Shown piece after piece: positions 8,772-17,314 of a stretch of DNA of 64,000 bases. Origin of the DNA: Anaerococcus lactolyticus ATCC 51172 (GTDB taxonomy: Bacteria; Bacillota; Clostridia; Tissierellales; Peptoniphilaceae); contig NZ_GG666046.1 in assembly GCF_000156575.1 (NCBI RefSeq), positions 281,928-345,927 on the forward strand, read 5' to 3'. How positions within the stretch are numbered: position 1 is the first letter of the stretch; every line of letters starts with the position of its first letter. The notes under the pieces were generated by a model that saw only the letters and a list, made by a program, of their open reading frames with translations, was not told the origin of the DNA and searched no databases. A program made the position numbers and the translations under genes.

Positions 8772-9554
8772 ATTAGGTTTTATATAGGATATTTTTTTGT
8801 ATATGCCTTTATTGGTTGGATTATGGAGGTTTCTTACCAGGCTATTAAGACTGGGCGTTTTATTAATAGGGGGTTTTTGAATGGGCCTCTTTGTCCGATT
8901 TACGGTTTTGGGGCCTTGGGTGTGATTTATTTTTTGACTGATATAGCAAAAACTAATAAGTTATACTTATTTTTTGGATCGATTTTTATAGCCACAGCCC
9001 TTGAACTTGTTGGGGGTTTTCTTTTGGAGAAGATTTTCCACAAGAAATGGTGGGATTATTCTGATATGAGATTTAACCTCGGCGGCTATATTTGCCTTGA
9101 ATTTTCAATTCTTTGGGGCCTTGCTTGCTTTGTTTTGTATGAGGCTATCCACCCCTTGGTTGTAAGATTTTTTGCTTTTTTAAATCCAAAATTTATTTTT
9201 TATGCTAACATAATTTTATTGGCAATTTTTGCTGTGGATATGGCACAGACTATTCTAACCTTGGTTGGACTTAATAAGAAGTTTAAAAAACTCCAAGCTG
9301 CAAGCGAAGATATTAGAGAAGTTTCTGATGATATTGGCAAGCGTGTCTACGACAGGACCATGTCTATCAAGGAGAAGAGAGAAGAAATCAAACCAAGGGT
9401 TAAGGAACTTGAGGCAAAGAGAAATAAAATTAGGATGGATATAGCTAATAAATTCGATAAGATGAGTGAAAAACGACTTATAAAGGCCTTTCCAAATTTA
9501 ATAGAAGACCTTGTTGAAAAAATTGACAAAGATATAGAGAACATAGAAAAATAG
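8772..9554 (+). CDS. ABC_trans_CmpB-type (DUF1113) membrane protein, probable ATT start
   Basis: About 260 residues: an N-terminal membrane region of four or five helices carrying FIGWIMEV, NRGFLNGPLCPIYGFG and KWWDYSD, then a charged coiled-coil-like C-terminus from about residue 165. This matches the putative ABC-transporter type IV (ABC_trans_CmpB/DUF1113) family of Firmicutes, whose function is unknown. The start is unusual. AAAGGAGG ends at 8763 and the only GTG (8763) overlaps it. The next ATG (8823) would remove half of the first helix and has no ribosome site. ATT at 8772 sits 8 bases after GGAGG, so an ATT start is the best reading. Confidence 0.75.
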   Translation: MRFYIGYFFVYAFIGWIMEVSYQAIKTGRFINRGFLNGPLCPIYGFGALGVIYFLTDIAKTNKLYLFFGSIFIATALELVGGFLLEKIFHKKWWDYSDMRFNLGGYICLEFSILWGLACFVLYEAIHPLVVRFFAFLNPKFIFYANIILLAIFAVDMAQTILTLVGLNKKFKKLQAASEDIREVSDDIGKRVYDRTMSIKEKREEIKPRVKELEAKRNKIRMDIANKFDKMSEKRLIKAFPNLIEDLVEKIDKDIENIEK

Positions 9555-9573
9555 GGCCCTAGGTCCTATTTTT
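9547..9573 (+). terminator. Intrinsic terminator overlapping the stop codon
   Basis: AAAAATAGG at 9547-9555 pairs with CCTATTTTT at 9565-9573 around a 9-base loop. The stem begins within the last codons of the preceding gene. Confidence 0.75.
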
Positions 9574-9643
9574 AATATTTACTTGCTAAAAGGAGTATAA
9601 TTTAAACAATAAAACTTATACAATTTATTTATTGGAGGTAAGG

Positions 9644-10261
9644 ATGCTTGATAATAAAGGTTTTGACCTATGGGCAGATGGATATGACGAAAGTGTCGGT
9701 CTTTGTGATGAGGAAAATACCTATCCATTTGAAGCTTATAAGGATATTTTAAATGCTATTTATAAGGATGTCTTAGGAGCTGAAGCAAAAAATGTTTTGG
9801 ATATAGGTTTTGGTACGGCAACGCTCGCAAGTGGTTTATATGACAAGGGCCTAACTATTTATGGCCAAGATTTTTCTGAGGAAATGATGAAAATTGCCAA
9901 AGAAAAGATGCCGAATGCAGATTTATATGCAGGTGACTTTGGAAGGGGGCTGGTTTCATCCTTGTTAAACCATAAGTATGATGCGATAATTGCGACATAT
10001 TCACTTCATCATTTAAGTGATGAGGATAAGGTTTCATTCATAAAAACGTTGCTTTCCCTCTTGAATGTGGGCGGAAAGATATATATTGGTGATGTGGCTT
10101 TCAAAACAAGAAGAGATTTAGAAGCTACAAGGGAAAAATGTAAGAACGAATGGGATGAGGATGAATTTTATTTTGTTTATGACGAGCTAAAAAACCACTT
10201 TAGTAATATAGACTTCATCCCATATTCTTACTGTTCAGGCATCCTAACTATCACAAACTAA
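9644..10261 (+). CDS. Class I SAM-dependent methyltransferase
   Basis: A 205-residue Rossmann-fold methyltransferase. Motif I is VLDIGFGTATLA at about 52-63, with the acidic residue of strand 2 in YGQDFS and a post-motif segment DAIIATYSLHHL. The start at ATG 9644 follows GGAGG by 5 bases; an upstream TTG at 9632 is rejected. It is monocistronic with no helpful neighbours, so the substrate (small molecule, RNA or protein) cannot be named. Confidence 0.85.
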   Translation: MLDNKGFDLWADGYDESVGLCDEENTYPFEAYKDILNAIYKDVLGAEAKNVLDIGFGTATLASGLYDKGLTIYGQDFSEEMMKIAKEKMPNADLYAGDFGRGLVSSLLNHKYDAIIATYSLHHLSDEDKVSFIKTLLSLLNVGGKIYIGDVAFKTRRDLEATREKCKNEWDEDEFYFVYDELKNHFSNIDFIPYSYCSGILTITN

Positions 10262-10403
10262 ACTTAGCTAAGTTTTATTATCGTATAAGCTTTTCTAGAG
10301 CCTAGGAGAGGTAGGATTTAGCAAGCTTTAGTGGGGCGTTACGAATTGTAAATAAATTATATAAATGTAAAATGATATTAAGTTTCTTAATAAAGGAGTT
10401 ATG

Positions 10404-11564
10404 ATGAAAATTATAGTAATGGGTATGGGTTATGTTGGTCTTTCAAATGCAGTCCTACTCGCTCAAACAAATGAGGTTATAGGCCTTGAAATCGACCAAA
10501 AAAAAGTCGATCTAATTAATAATAAAAAATCTCCCCTAAAGGACGATTACCTAATAGATTATTTAGCCAATAAAGAATTGAATCTTATCGCTAAAACAAG
10601 CGGAGAGGAGGATTTTAAGGATGCCAACCTTGCCATCCTCGCTCTTCCAACCAACTACGACGAAGTGGAGAAATTTTTTGATACTTCCTTCCTAGATGAC
10701 GCTATAAAAATGATAAAATCTATTAGAAAAGATTTGCCAATCCTTATCAAATCGACTATTCCAATTGGATATACTGATGGAAAAAACAAAGAGTTTAACT
10801 GTGATAACATAATTTTCTCGCCAGAATTTTTAAGAGAGGGCAGGGCTCTTTACGATTCCCTCCACCCTTCAAGGATTATTGTGTCAGATAAGACTGAAAT
10901 TGGTGAAAAAATCGCCGGCCTTTACAAAAATGAGGCTCTAAATAATCCTGATGTAATTTTGATGGGAAGAAGTGAGGCAGAGGCTGTAAAACTTTTTGCC
11001 AACACCTACCTTGCTATGAGGGTGTCATTCTTTAACGAACTTGATAACTACGCCATAGCTAAGGGCCTTGATTCCAAATCTATTATAGAGGGTGTTTCTG
11101 CAGATCCAAGGATAGGCGACCACTACAACAACCCATCCTTCGGCTATGGTGGCTATTGTCTTCCAAAGGATTCCAAGCAACTTTACGCCAATTACGAAAA
11201 TATTCCGTCAGCCCTTTTTAAGTCTATTATCGATTCAAATGAAGTTAGAAAAGACTTTGTAAGTGAGGATATCCTTGCTAAAAATCCTCAAACCATCGGC
11301 GTTTATAGGTTGGTCATGAAAAAAGGTTCGGATAATTTTAGGAAGTCTGCGATTTTTGATGTTATAAATAATCTAAAATCCAAGGGCGCCAACCTTGTAA
11401 TTTATGAACCAAACCTCGATGGCGATGACTTTGAAGGTATGAAACTCGTTCGAAATTTAGATGATTTTAAGAAGGTTGACCTTATAATAGCAAACAGGGT
11501 CGAAGATGACCTTAAAGATGTAAAAAATAAGCTTTATACTAGAGATTTATTTGAGAGGGATTAG
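10404..11564 (+). CDS. UDP-glucose/nucleotide-sugar 6-dehydrogenase
   Basis: A 386-residue NAD-dependent four-electron dehydrogenase oxidising a UDP-sugar C6 to the uronate. The N-terminal Rossmann motif is GMGYVGLSNAV, the sugar-binding block SPEFLREG, and the catalytic cysteine lies in GGYCLPKDS. Length matches short Ugd enzymes. ATG at 10404 gives better spacing from AAGGAG than the adjoining ATG at 10401. The TIM-barrel gene follows immediately (TAG-ATG), implying one operon. No glycosyltransferases are nearby, so its polysaccharide target is not shown. Confidence 0.88.
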   Translation: MKIIVMGMGYVGLSNAVLLAQTNEVIGLEIDQKKVDLINNKKSPLKDDYLIDYLANKELNLIAKTSGEEDFKDANLAILALPTNYDEVEKFFDTSFLDDAIKMIKSIRKDLPILIKSTIPIGYTDGKNKEFNCDNIIFSPEFLREGRALYDSLHPSRIIVSDKTEIGEKIAGLYKNEALNNPDVILMGRSEAEAVKLFANTYLAMRVSFFNELDNYAIAKGLDSKSIIEGVSADPRIGDHYNNPSFGYGGYCLPKDSKQLYANYENIPSALFKSIIDSNEVRKDFVSEDILAKNPQTIGVYRLVMKKGSDNFRKSAIFDVINNLKSKGANLVIYEPNLDGDDFEGMKLVRNLDDFKKVDLIIANRVEDDLKDVKNKLYTRDLFERD

Positions 11565-12242
11565 ATGACAGAAAAGAAAAACGTGCCCCAAGTCCATTCC
11601 AAGCTTAGAAAATCATTTATTTCTGTGCCAGAGGAAATCTACAAGGCAAGTGGTATAAAAATCTTTGATAAGAGGATAAAATCCTTACTTTTCACTACAG
11701 ACCTTGCCATAATTAGAAATTCAAATGCTGACTCAATTATGGCTGTCTATCCTTACACACCCCTAAATTCTATCACCGAGGCTATCATTTCCATAGCTTC
11801 AGTTCCATGTTTTATTGGAGTCGGTGGTGGCACTACCCAGGGGCCAAGGTCAAGGTTTGTGGCCTACTATGCAGAGCTTGCAGGTGCCTATGGGGTTGTA
11901 GTTAATGGACCAATACCTCACGAAGATATAAGGGAAATTTCAAAATTTGTTGACATACCTGTTATAGCCACCGTTTCATCCTTGAAAGATGATTACAAGG
12001 CGAAGATTGAAGCTGGAGCAGAAATTTTAAATGTATCTGGTGGTAAATATACAGCCGACCTCGTTAGCCATATTAGGGCAGATATCGGCGATGAATTTCC
12101 AATAATTGCCACAGGTGGCAAGGACGGGGCGTCCATACTTCAGACAATCAAAGCTGGAGCTAATGCCATTTCATACACTCCACCATCTTCATCTGATGTT
12201 TTTGGTTCAATGATGGATACTTATAGAAATGAGGATATCTAA
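11565..12242 (+). CDS. Uncharacterised TIM-barrel protein
   Basis: A 225-residue protein whose strand-turn pattern fits a (beta/alpha)8 barrel. GVGGGTTQG at about 85-93 and ATGGKDGASILQTIKAGANAISY near the C-terminus resemble the phosphate-binding ends of aldolase- or thiazole-synthase-like barrels. Comparable proteins are often labelled just hydrolase. It is translationally coupled on both sides: it begins directly after the dehydrogenase stop and overlaps the next start by one base (TAATG). The function is unknown. The tight coupling to a P1 peptidase suggests they share a substrate pathway. Confidence 0.7.
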   Translation: MTEKKNVPQVHSKLRKSFISVPEEIYKASGIKIFDKRIKSLLFTTDLAIIRNSNADSIMAVYPYTPLNSITEAIISIASVPCFIGVGGGTTQGPRSRFVAYYAELAGAYGVVVNGPIPHEDIREISKFVDIPVIATVSSLKDDYKAKIEAGAEILNVSGGKYTADLVSHIRADIGDEFPIIATGGKDGASILQTIKAGANAISYTPPSSSDVFGSMMDTYRNEDI

Positions 12243-13174
12243 TGTATAGTGGATATTTTACAGATGTTGGGAATATAAAAGTCGGCCATGCCCAAGACCT
12301 AGAAGGTGGCACAGGCCTTACAATAATTCTCCCAGATCCTGGCAATACTGCAGGTGTTGATGTAAGAGGTGGGGCTCCTGGTACTCGTGAGACTGACCTA
12401 TTAAATCCTATAAACCAAGTATCTGAAGTAAGTTCGATTATTTTATCAGGAGGTTCTGCCTACGGACTTGAAGCGGCAAGCCACCTTATGAAAATCCTTG
12501 AAAAAGAAGGCAGGGGCTTTAATGTGGGAGTTGGGGTCGTGCCAATCATTAGCCAGGCAGTCCTATTCGATTTGTCTTACAAAAATTCCAAGCGAAGACC
12601 AGACGCAAAGATGACCGAAAAAGCCTATTGTAATGCTAGGTATCAAGATAAGAGTCAAGGAATAGTTGGCGCTGGCACAGGAGCCACAGTTGCCAAAGCC
12701 CTTGGACCAGACCACTTGGTAAAGTCAGGTCTAGGTCAAGCTTCTATAAAAAAAGGAGACTTGGTAGTCTCTGCTATAGTTGCAGTAAATGCCTTTGGAG
12801 ATATTTTTGACTACCACAGGGCAGTCCAGCTTGCAGGGCCAATTGTGGATGGGAAAATGCTTAAGACTGTTGATATGATTGATAAAATCCTAGGATCTTT
12901 TGCTGATATAAAACCAGCCAACACAACAATCGGCGCTGTAGCCACCAACGCAACTTTCACCAAGACAGAGCTAACAAAAATAGCTGGCATGGCTCATGAC
13001 GGCTATGCTAGGTCAATAAATCCCGTTCATACGCTCTTTGATGGTGATACAATTTTTTCATTAGCTACAAACAAAGTACAAGCAAATATCAACTTGGTAG
13101 GAACACTCGCAGCAGAAGCCATGTCTATGGCGATTGCAAATGCGATTTACAGTTCGAGAGAAAAAAACAAATAA
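12242..13174 (+). CDS. P1-family (DmpA-like) aminopeptidase / amidase
   Basis: A 310-residue Ntn-type hydrolase of the DmpA / L-aminopeptidase D-esterase group (MEROPS P1 family). These precursors cleave themselves before a Ser or Thr that becomes the nucleophile. Typical blocks are seen: GGTGLTIILP, RGGAPGTRETDLL, LSGGSAYGLEAA, and the likely self-cleavage site in ANTTIGAVATNA at about residue 220. Length and motif order are complete. It is the last gene of the operon and is followed by a terminator. Its natural substrate (D-amino acid peptide, ester or beta-peptide) cannot be deduced. Confidence 0.88.
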   Translation: MYSGYFTDVGNIKVGHAQDLEGGTGLTIILPDPGNTAGVDVRGGAPGTRETDLLNPINQVSEVSSIILSGGSAYGLEAASHLMKILEKEGRGFNVGVGVVPIISQAVLFDLSYKNSKRRPDAKMTEKAYCNARYQDKSQGIVGAGTGATVAKALGPDHLVKSGLGQASIKKGDLVVSAIVAVNAFGDIFDYHRAVQLAGPIVDGKMLKTVDMIDKILGSFADIKPANTTIGAVATNATFTKTELTKIAGMAHDGYARSINPVHTLFDGDTIFSLATNKVQANINLVGTLAAEAMSMAIANAIYSSREKNK

Positions 13175-13177
13175 GCT

Positions 13178-13205
13178 TAAGACTAGTTCAACTAGTCTTT
13201 TTTTT
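13178..13205 (+). terminator. Intrinsic terminator
   Basis: AAGACTAG and CTAGTCTT pair around TTCAA, followed by eight Ts. It ends the dehydrogenase / TIM-barrel / P1-peptidase operon. Confidence 0.85.
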
Positions 13206-13829
13206 GTTGGCTATTTAAGTGGGTTGAGCGAACGAATGAGAATAAAACAAAAAAACACCTACCATGCTGGTTGAGGAACTTGTAAAATAAAGCAAGCTAA
13301 AATTTGCTCTTACATCTTAAGGGATAGATTAAAGTATTACTTATAAAATCATAATAAAGGGGAGAAAAATTATATGTTAGCCTTTTTTTCAATTAAAATT
13401 TATTAAAAATTCTACTAATACTAAAATTATTTCTTACAAGCTAAGTTAAATTATAAAGGCTGTAGGCTTTAGAAATACGTAAAAAAACACGTTTTTCCAA
13501 AGAATTTTTGCTTGATTTAGAGCATTTATTAGTTTCTTATAAAACCTTTTCATTAACAAAAAATTATGATATAATGAAAAAAAATGATAAGCTAAAAGGT
13601 GATAAGTTTTGTCATGTAAAATAAAAATGATAAATTAATCTCTACATATCCAATAATATTTTTAATTACTTGTTAAATCTTATTTTTTTGATATTTATCA
13701 TTTTGTTTGCGAATCTAATTTTTAAAGTAGAAATATGTAATAGAAGGGGTGGTTAGAATGTTAACATAAGAAATCCAGCTAATTACAAAGGACGATACTG
13801 TATTATTTTTGAAAATTTTAGGAGAATTT
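13206..13829 (+). other. Long intergenic region with extended -10 promoter and leader upstream of lrgAB
   Basis: This stretch of about 620 bases holds no convincing gene. An extended -10 promoter (TGATATAAT, TATAAT at 13570-13575, with TTTTCA 17 bases upstream) would give a leader of about 245 bases before lrgA. The leader start carries spaced TGATAA repeats (13584-13650). Near its end a short reading frame MLT-stop follows AAGGGG at about 13744-13770. No riboswitch class is recognisable. The part before the promoter is AT-rich and shows only weak hairpins. Confidence 0.5.
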
Positions 13830-14177
13830 ATGAAATATTTAAAAGAATTTTGTTATATACTTTTTTTCTTATTGTTGGGCTTTATTGCTAAGAAACTAAC
13901 AGGACTACCAATTCCAGAACCAGTTTTTGGTATGATTTTCTTATTTATTGCTCTTTGCAGCAAGTTCCTAAAGGTAGACGATATTGGGGAAACATCTGAT
14001 TTTCTAACATCAATCCTAGCCTTTACCTTCACACCACTTGGTGTTGCCCTTATGGTTCAATTTGATGTGATTAAGGATAATGCTGTGAAGATTCTTATAG
14101 TTATGACAGTTTCTTGCCTAATAACCATGGCTGTTACAGCAAAGGTTGTAGAATTAGTACAAAAAGTGAGGAAATAA
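13830..14177 (+). CDS. lrgA: LrgA/CidA-family membrane protein
   Basis: A 115-residue protein with four hydrophobic segments and the PIPEPVFGM block characteristic of LrgA/CidA proteins. The family was first described as antiholin-like. Members in Bacillus and Streptococcus act with LrgB as pyruvate facilitators. ATG at 13830 follows TAGGAG by 6 bases; an earlier in-frame TTG is rejected. The partner lrgB starts one base after the stop. The location directly before lactate oxidation genes suggests transport of a 2-hydroxy or 2-oxo acid, which is inference. Confidence 0.88.
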   Translation: MKYLKEFCYILFFLLLGFIAKKLTGLPIPEPVFGMIFLFIALCSKFLKVDDIGETSDFLTSILAFTFTPLGVALMVQFDVIKDNAVKILIVMTVSCLITMAVTAKVVELVQKVRK

Positions 14178-14178
14178 T

Positions 14179-14919
14179 ATGAGTGAATTTTTAAATACAT
14201 ATGTAGCGGATAATGATTTTTTTGGGATTATCCTAAGTATAGTAATGTTTAGAATTGGGATGGTAATAAACAAAAAAACCAAAATCGCCTTCCTAAATCC
14301 ACTTTTACTTGCTATTGTTTTTTGCATAATCTTCCTAAAATTAACAGGAATTTCTTATGAAAACTTCAACAAGGGTGGCAAGTATATTTCTTTTATGATT
14401 GCCCCAATCACTGTTGCCCTAGTAGTAAGCCTTTACAGAAATATTGAAAAATTAAAGGCCAACCTCATTCCGATTTTAATTGGCGTAATAGTTGGATCCT
14501 TTGTGGCTATCCTTTCAGCTTATCTTTTATCAAAGCTTTTTGGTTTTGATAGAGATTTGACCCTTTCAATGATGCCACAATCAGTTACAACACCAATCGC
14601 TAAGTCATTGACAGAAGAATATGTAGCCAAATTCGGTGCTGATGAAGTAACTATCAAAACTTTTGCAGCTATCACAGCTATCACAGTTATCCTAAGGGGA
14701 ACTGTAGGTGCGATTGCTGCTCCAACTGTGATGAAGGTAATGAGAGTAAAAGACCCTGTTGCCCAAGGTATTGGAATTGGTACATCTAGCCACGCTATGG
14801 GTACATCAAAGGCTATCGAAATGGGTGAAGTTGAAGGAGCCATGAGTGGTCTATCTATAGCAGTAGCTGGTATTTGCACTGTTGTATTGATGCCATTATT
14901 TATAATTCTATTATTCTAA
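14179..14919 (+). CDS. lrgB: LrgB-family membrane protein
   Basis: A 246-residue polytopic membrane protein, normal for LrgB. Family blocks are visible: SVTTPIAKSL, GAIAAP, and GIGTSSHAMGTSKAIEMGEVEGAMSGL near the C-terminus. It forms the partner of LrgA. The plant homologue transports glycolate and glycerate, and bacterial pairs carry pyruvate. Only 23 bases separate it from the first ArsA-like gene, but an 8-bp inverted repeat (CTAATATT 14916-14923 with AATATTAG 14935-14942) lies in that gap and may modulate coupling. Confidence 0.92.
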   Translation: MSEFLNTYVADNDFFGIILSIVMFRIGMVINKKTKIAFLNPLLLAIVFCIIFLKLTGISYENFNKGGKYISFMIAPITVALVVSLYRNIEKLKANLIPILIGVIVGSFVAILSAYLLSKLFGFDRDLTLSMMPQSVTTPIAKSLTEEYVAKFGADEVTIKTFAAITAITVILRGTVGAIAAPTVMKVMRVKDPVAQGIGIGTSSHAMGTSKAIEMGEVEGAMSGLSIAVAGICTVVLMPLFIILLF

Positions 14920-14942
14920 TATTTCCCAAGGTTTAATATTAG

Positions 14943-16127
14943 ATGACTAAAAAAATTTTTATGTACACAGGAAAGGGCGGGGTTGGCAAGTCAACCCTTG
15001 CCAGCTCTACTGCCCTTATTTCTGCTAAAAAAAATATAGAAACTATATTGATAAGTATAGATTCAGCCCATAGTTTATCCGATATTTTTTCTATAAAAAT
15101 AGGAAATACCTTAACAAAGGTCAGAGATGGTCTAACTGCAATTGAATTTGATAGCTCAAAGATTTTAGAAGAAGAATTTCCAAGCATAAAGGCAAGCCTA
15201 GCTAACGAGTTTAGGAAGGTTGATTTTTCAAAAATCTCCTACAATTCTAGCTATGATATGCCCTTTGTAGTGAATATCCTTTCCTTGCTTAAAATCCTTG
15301 ATATATACGAAAATTACGACTTTGAAAATATAGTTGTGGATTGCCCAGCATCAGCATCTACCTTTGCTTACCTAAAAATCCCTGAGATGCTTAGCTGGTA
15401 TCTGGAAAAATTTTTTGGTGTTGGGAAGGGTATTATTAGGACCTTAAGGCCTATATCCAAGTATAAATACCAGATTGATTTGCCGGATAAGGAAGCTTTG
15501 GATAAGCTGGAAGTTACTTATCAGAGGTTAAAAAAATTAGAAGATATCTTGAAGAATAAGACTATATCGACAATAAGGTTGGTAGGACTTGCTGAAAAAA
15601 TGGTAATTGAAGAGAGCAAAAGAGATTTTGCCTACCTAAGTTTATTTGATTATAATGTGGATGGATTTTTTGCAAACAGGTTGTTGGCAGATGAAGATAT
15701 CGATTTTATTAAAAAACGCATCCAAATACAAAATAAAAGGCTTGAGGAGATTAAAGCTTGCTTTTATAATTTGCCAATTTATAAGATAGGTCTAATGAAT
15801 AAGGACCTAAATAGTTTGGTTGATCTAGAAGATTTTGCTGATAGCTTAGACTTTAAAGATAATCTTTTAGATATAAGGCCTTTCAAAGAAGGTCATTACT
15901 TTGAAAAAATTCCTGATGGGTACATCCTTAAAATTAATATTCCGGCTGTTGAGGATGTGGAAGTTTATAAAAAAGGTTCTGACATAAATATCAAGTTAAA
16001 GGATATAAAAAGGATAATTAGCCTGCCAAATGTATGCATAAATTCAGAGCTTAGCAAGTATTTTTGCCAGGGTGATGAACTTTTTATTTACTTAGAAAGT
16101 AAGGACCAAGAGGAGCTATCTATATGA
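14943..16127 (+). CDS. ArsA/Get3-like ATPase 1
   Basis: A 394-residue ArsA-type ATPase. The deviant Walker A is GKGGVGKSTLA at residues 11-21. The switch I-like segment SIDSAHSLSDIF replaces the usual D-P-A-H with D-S-A-H. Switch II reads DCPASASTF in place of the usual D-T-A-P-T-G-H-T, so it is degenerate. The C-terminal 80 residues look like the Hsp20-like domain of bacterial ArsA proteins. Family members energise arsenite export or target membrane proteins. No arsenite transporter is nearby. It overlaps the second ArsA gene by 4 bases and lies in the lactate/quinone operon, so the two probably act as a pair. Confidence 0.85.
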   Translation: MTKKIFMYTGKGGVGKSTLASSTALISAKKNIETILISIDSAHSLSDIFSIKIGNTLTKVRDGLTAIEFDSSKILEEEFPSIKASLANEFRKVDFSKISYNSSYDMPFVVNILSLLKILDIYENYDFENIVVDCPASASTFAYLKIPEMLSWYLEKFFGVGKGIIRTLRPISKYKYQIDLPDKEALDKLEVTYQRLKKLEDILKNKTISTIRLVGLAEKMVIEESKRDFAYLSLFDYNVDGFFANRLLADEDIDFIKKRIQIQNKRLEEIKACFYNLPIYKIGLMNKDLNSLVDLEDFADSLDFKDNLLDIRPFKEGHYFEKIPDGYILKINIPAVEDVEVYKKGSDINIKLKDIKRIISLPNVCINSELSKYFCQGDELFIYLESKDQEELSI

Positions 16128-17287
16128 GAATTATTATAAACACTGGCAAGGGAGGGGTTGGCAAAACAACCATTTCTGCCCTTACAGCTATAAATATTTC
16201 AAAAAGATACAAGACCTTGGTTATTAGCAGTGACCTAGCCCACAGCTTAAGTGATTTGTTAGACATAAAATTAGATGATACACCTCGCAAGGTTGCTCAT
16301 AACTTGTATGCGCTTGAGATAAATGCAATTAAGGAGAGCAAGAAGGCTTGGGGCAATCTTAATCTTTACATAAGACAATTGGTAGAAGAAAATGCCTTGG
16401 ATGACATTCAATTAGATGAATTGCTGTTATTGCCAGGTTTGGACGATGTGTTTTCCCTTTTGAAAATTTTAGAGATTTATAAGAGTGGAGAATTTGAAGT
16501 CCTTGTTGTGGATTGTGGACCTAGTGGTGAGACTATTTCTCTCTTGTCTACGGGAGAAAAATTCAAGAATTTGGCAGATTCTTTAGTGCCTTTAGTTAAG
16601 AGATTTAATCGACTTTTCGGTAGTTTTATTGAAAAGCAGACAGAAGTTAAAAAACCAAAAGACATAGTTTTTGATGAATTTATAAGCTTATCTAAAAAAT
16701 TATATGAACTTGAAAAAATCCTACAAGATCCAGCGCAAACTACAATTAGGTTTGTTACTAAGGCTAACAAGGTGGTGGCGAATGAAACTTTTCGTTCCTT
16801 TAGCCTTACAAATATGTACGATTTTTTAACTGATTGTATTTTTGTAAATATGATTTACCCAGAAGCTATGAGAAATTCATCTTATGATAATTTATTAGAT
16901 GAAGAGGCTAGGATTATAAGGTCTATAGATGACTTTTTCAAGGAAGAAAAAGTAATCAAGTTAAGCCTAAAAGATTATGAGGTCATTGGTTTAGAAGCTT
17001 TAAATAGGCTTCATGACGAATATTTTGTGGACCAATATCTTGAAGATATTTTTATAGATAAAAAGTCCTTTGAATTAATCGAAGAAAAGGCGAGCAAGGT
17101 TATACTTATTAACCTTGACTATGCGAAAGGAGATGAGGTTAAGGTAGAGAAGATAGGTGAAGATTTAGAAATATCTTACCTAAATTTCAAGAGAAGGTTT
17201 AAGTTGCCAGATACGGTATCTTCAAGGAAGATAAGTTCATTTTCCCTAGAAGATAAGAAATTAAGAATTGTGTTGGATTATGATTAG
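16124..17287 (+). CDS. ArsA/Get3-like ATPase 2
   Basis: A 387-residue paralogue of the preceding ATPase. Walker A is GKGGVGKTT at about 8-16, switch I SSDLAHSLSDLL, and switch II DCGPSGET, closer to the family consensus than in ATPase 1. A C-terminal beta-rich region (about 315-387) corresponds to the Hsp20-like domain. It starts inside the end of the previous gene (ATGA). The catalytically more canonical subunit is probably this one. A role in assembling or delivering a membrane or metal-cluster protein for the neighbouring lactate oxidation complex is inference. Confidence 0.85.
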   Translation: MRIIINTGKGGVGKTTISALTAINISKRYKTLVISSDLAHSLSDLLDIKLDDTPRKVAHNLYALEINAIKESKKAWGNLNLYIRQLVEENALDDIQLDELLLLPGLDDVFSLLKILEIYKSGEFEVLVVDCGPSGETISLLSTGEKFKNLADSLVPLVKRFNRLFGSFIEKQTEVKKPKDIVFDEFISLSKKLYELEKILQDPAQTTIRFVTKANKVVANETFRSFSLTNMYDFLTDCIFVNMIYPEAMRNSSYDNLLDEEARIIRSIDDFFKEEKVIKLSLKDYEVIGLEALNRLHDEYFVDQYLEDIFIDKKSFELIEEKASKVILINLDYAKGDEVKVEKIGEDLEISYLNFKRRFKLPDTVSSRKISSFSLEDKKLRIVLDYD

Positions 17288-17314
17288 AATATGAAAATGA
17301 GAGGTCATAAATAT

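Noticed and set aside
13574-13624. 16-codon frame MKKNDKLKGDKFCHVK near the lrg promoter
   Set aside because: Its ATG overlaps the -10 box and it has no ribosome site, so it would not be translated from that promoter.
14520-14879. 119-codon minus-strand open frame opposite lrgB
   Set aside because: It lies entirely opposite a clear membrane protein gene, has no ribosome site and reads as low-complexity Ile/Thr/Val sequence.
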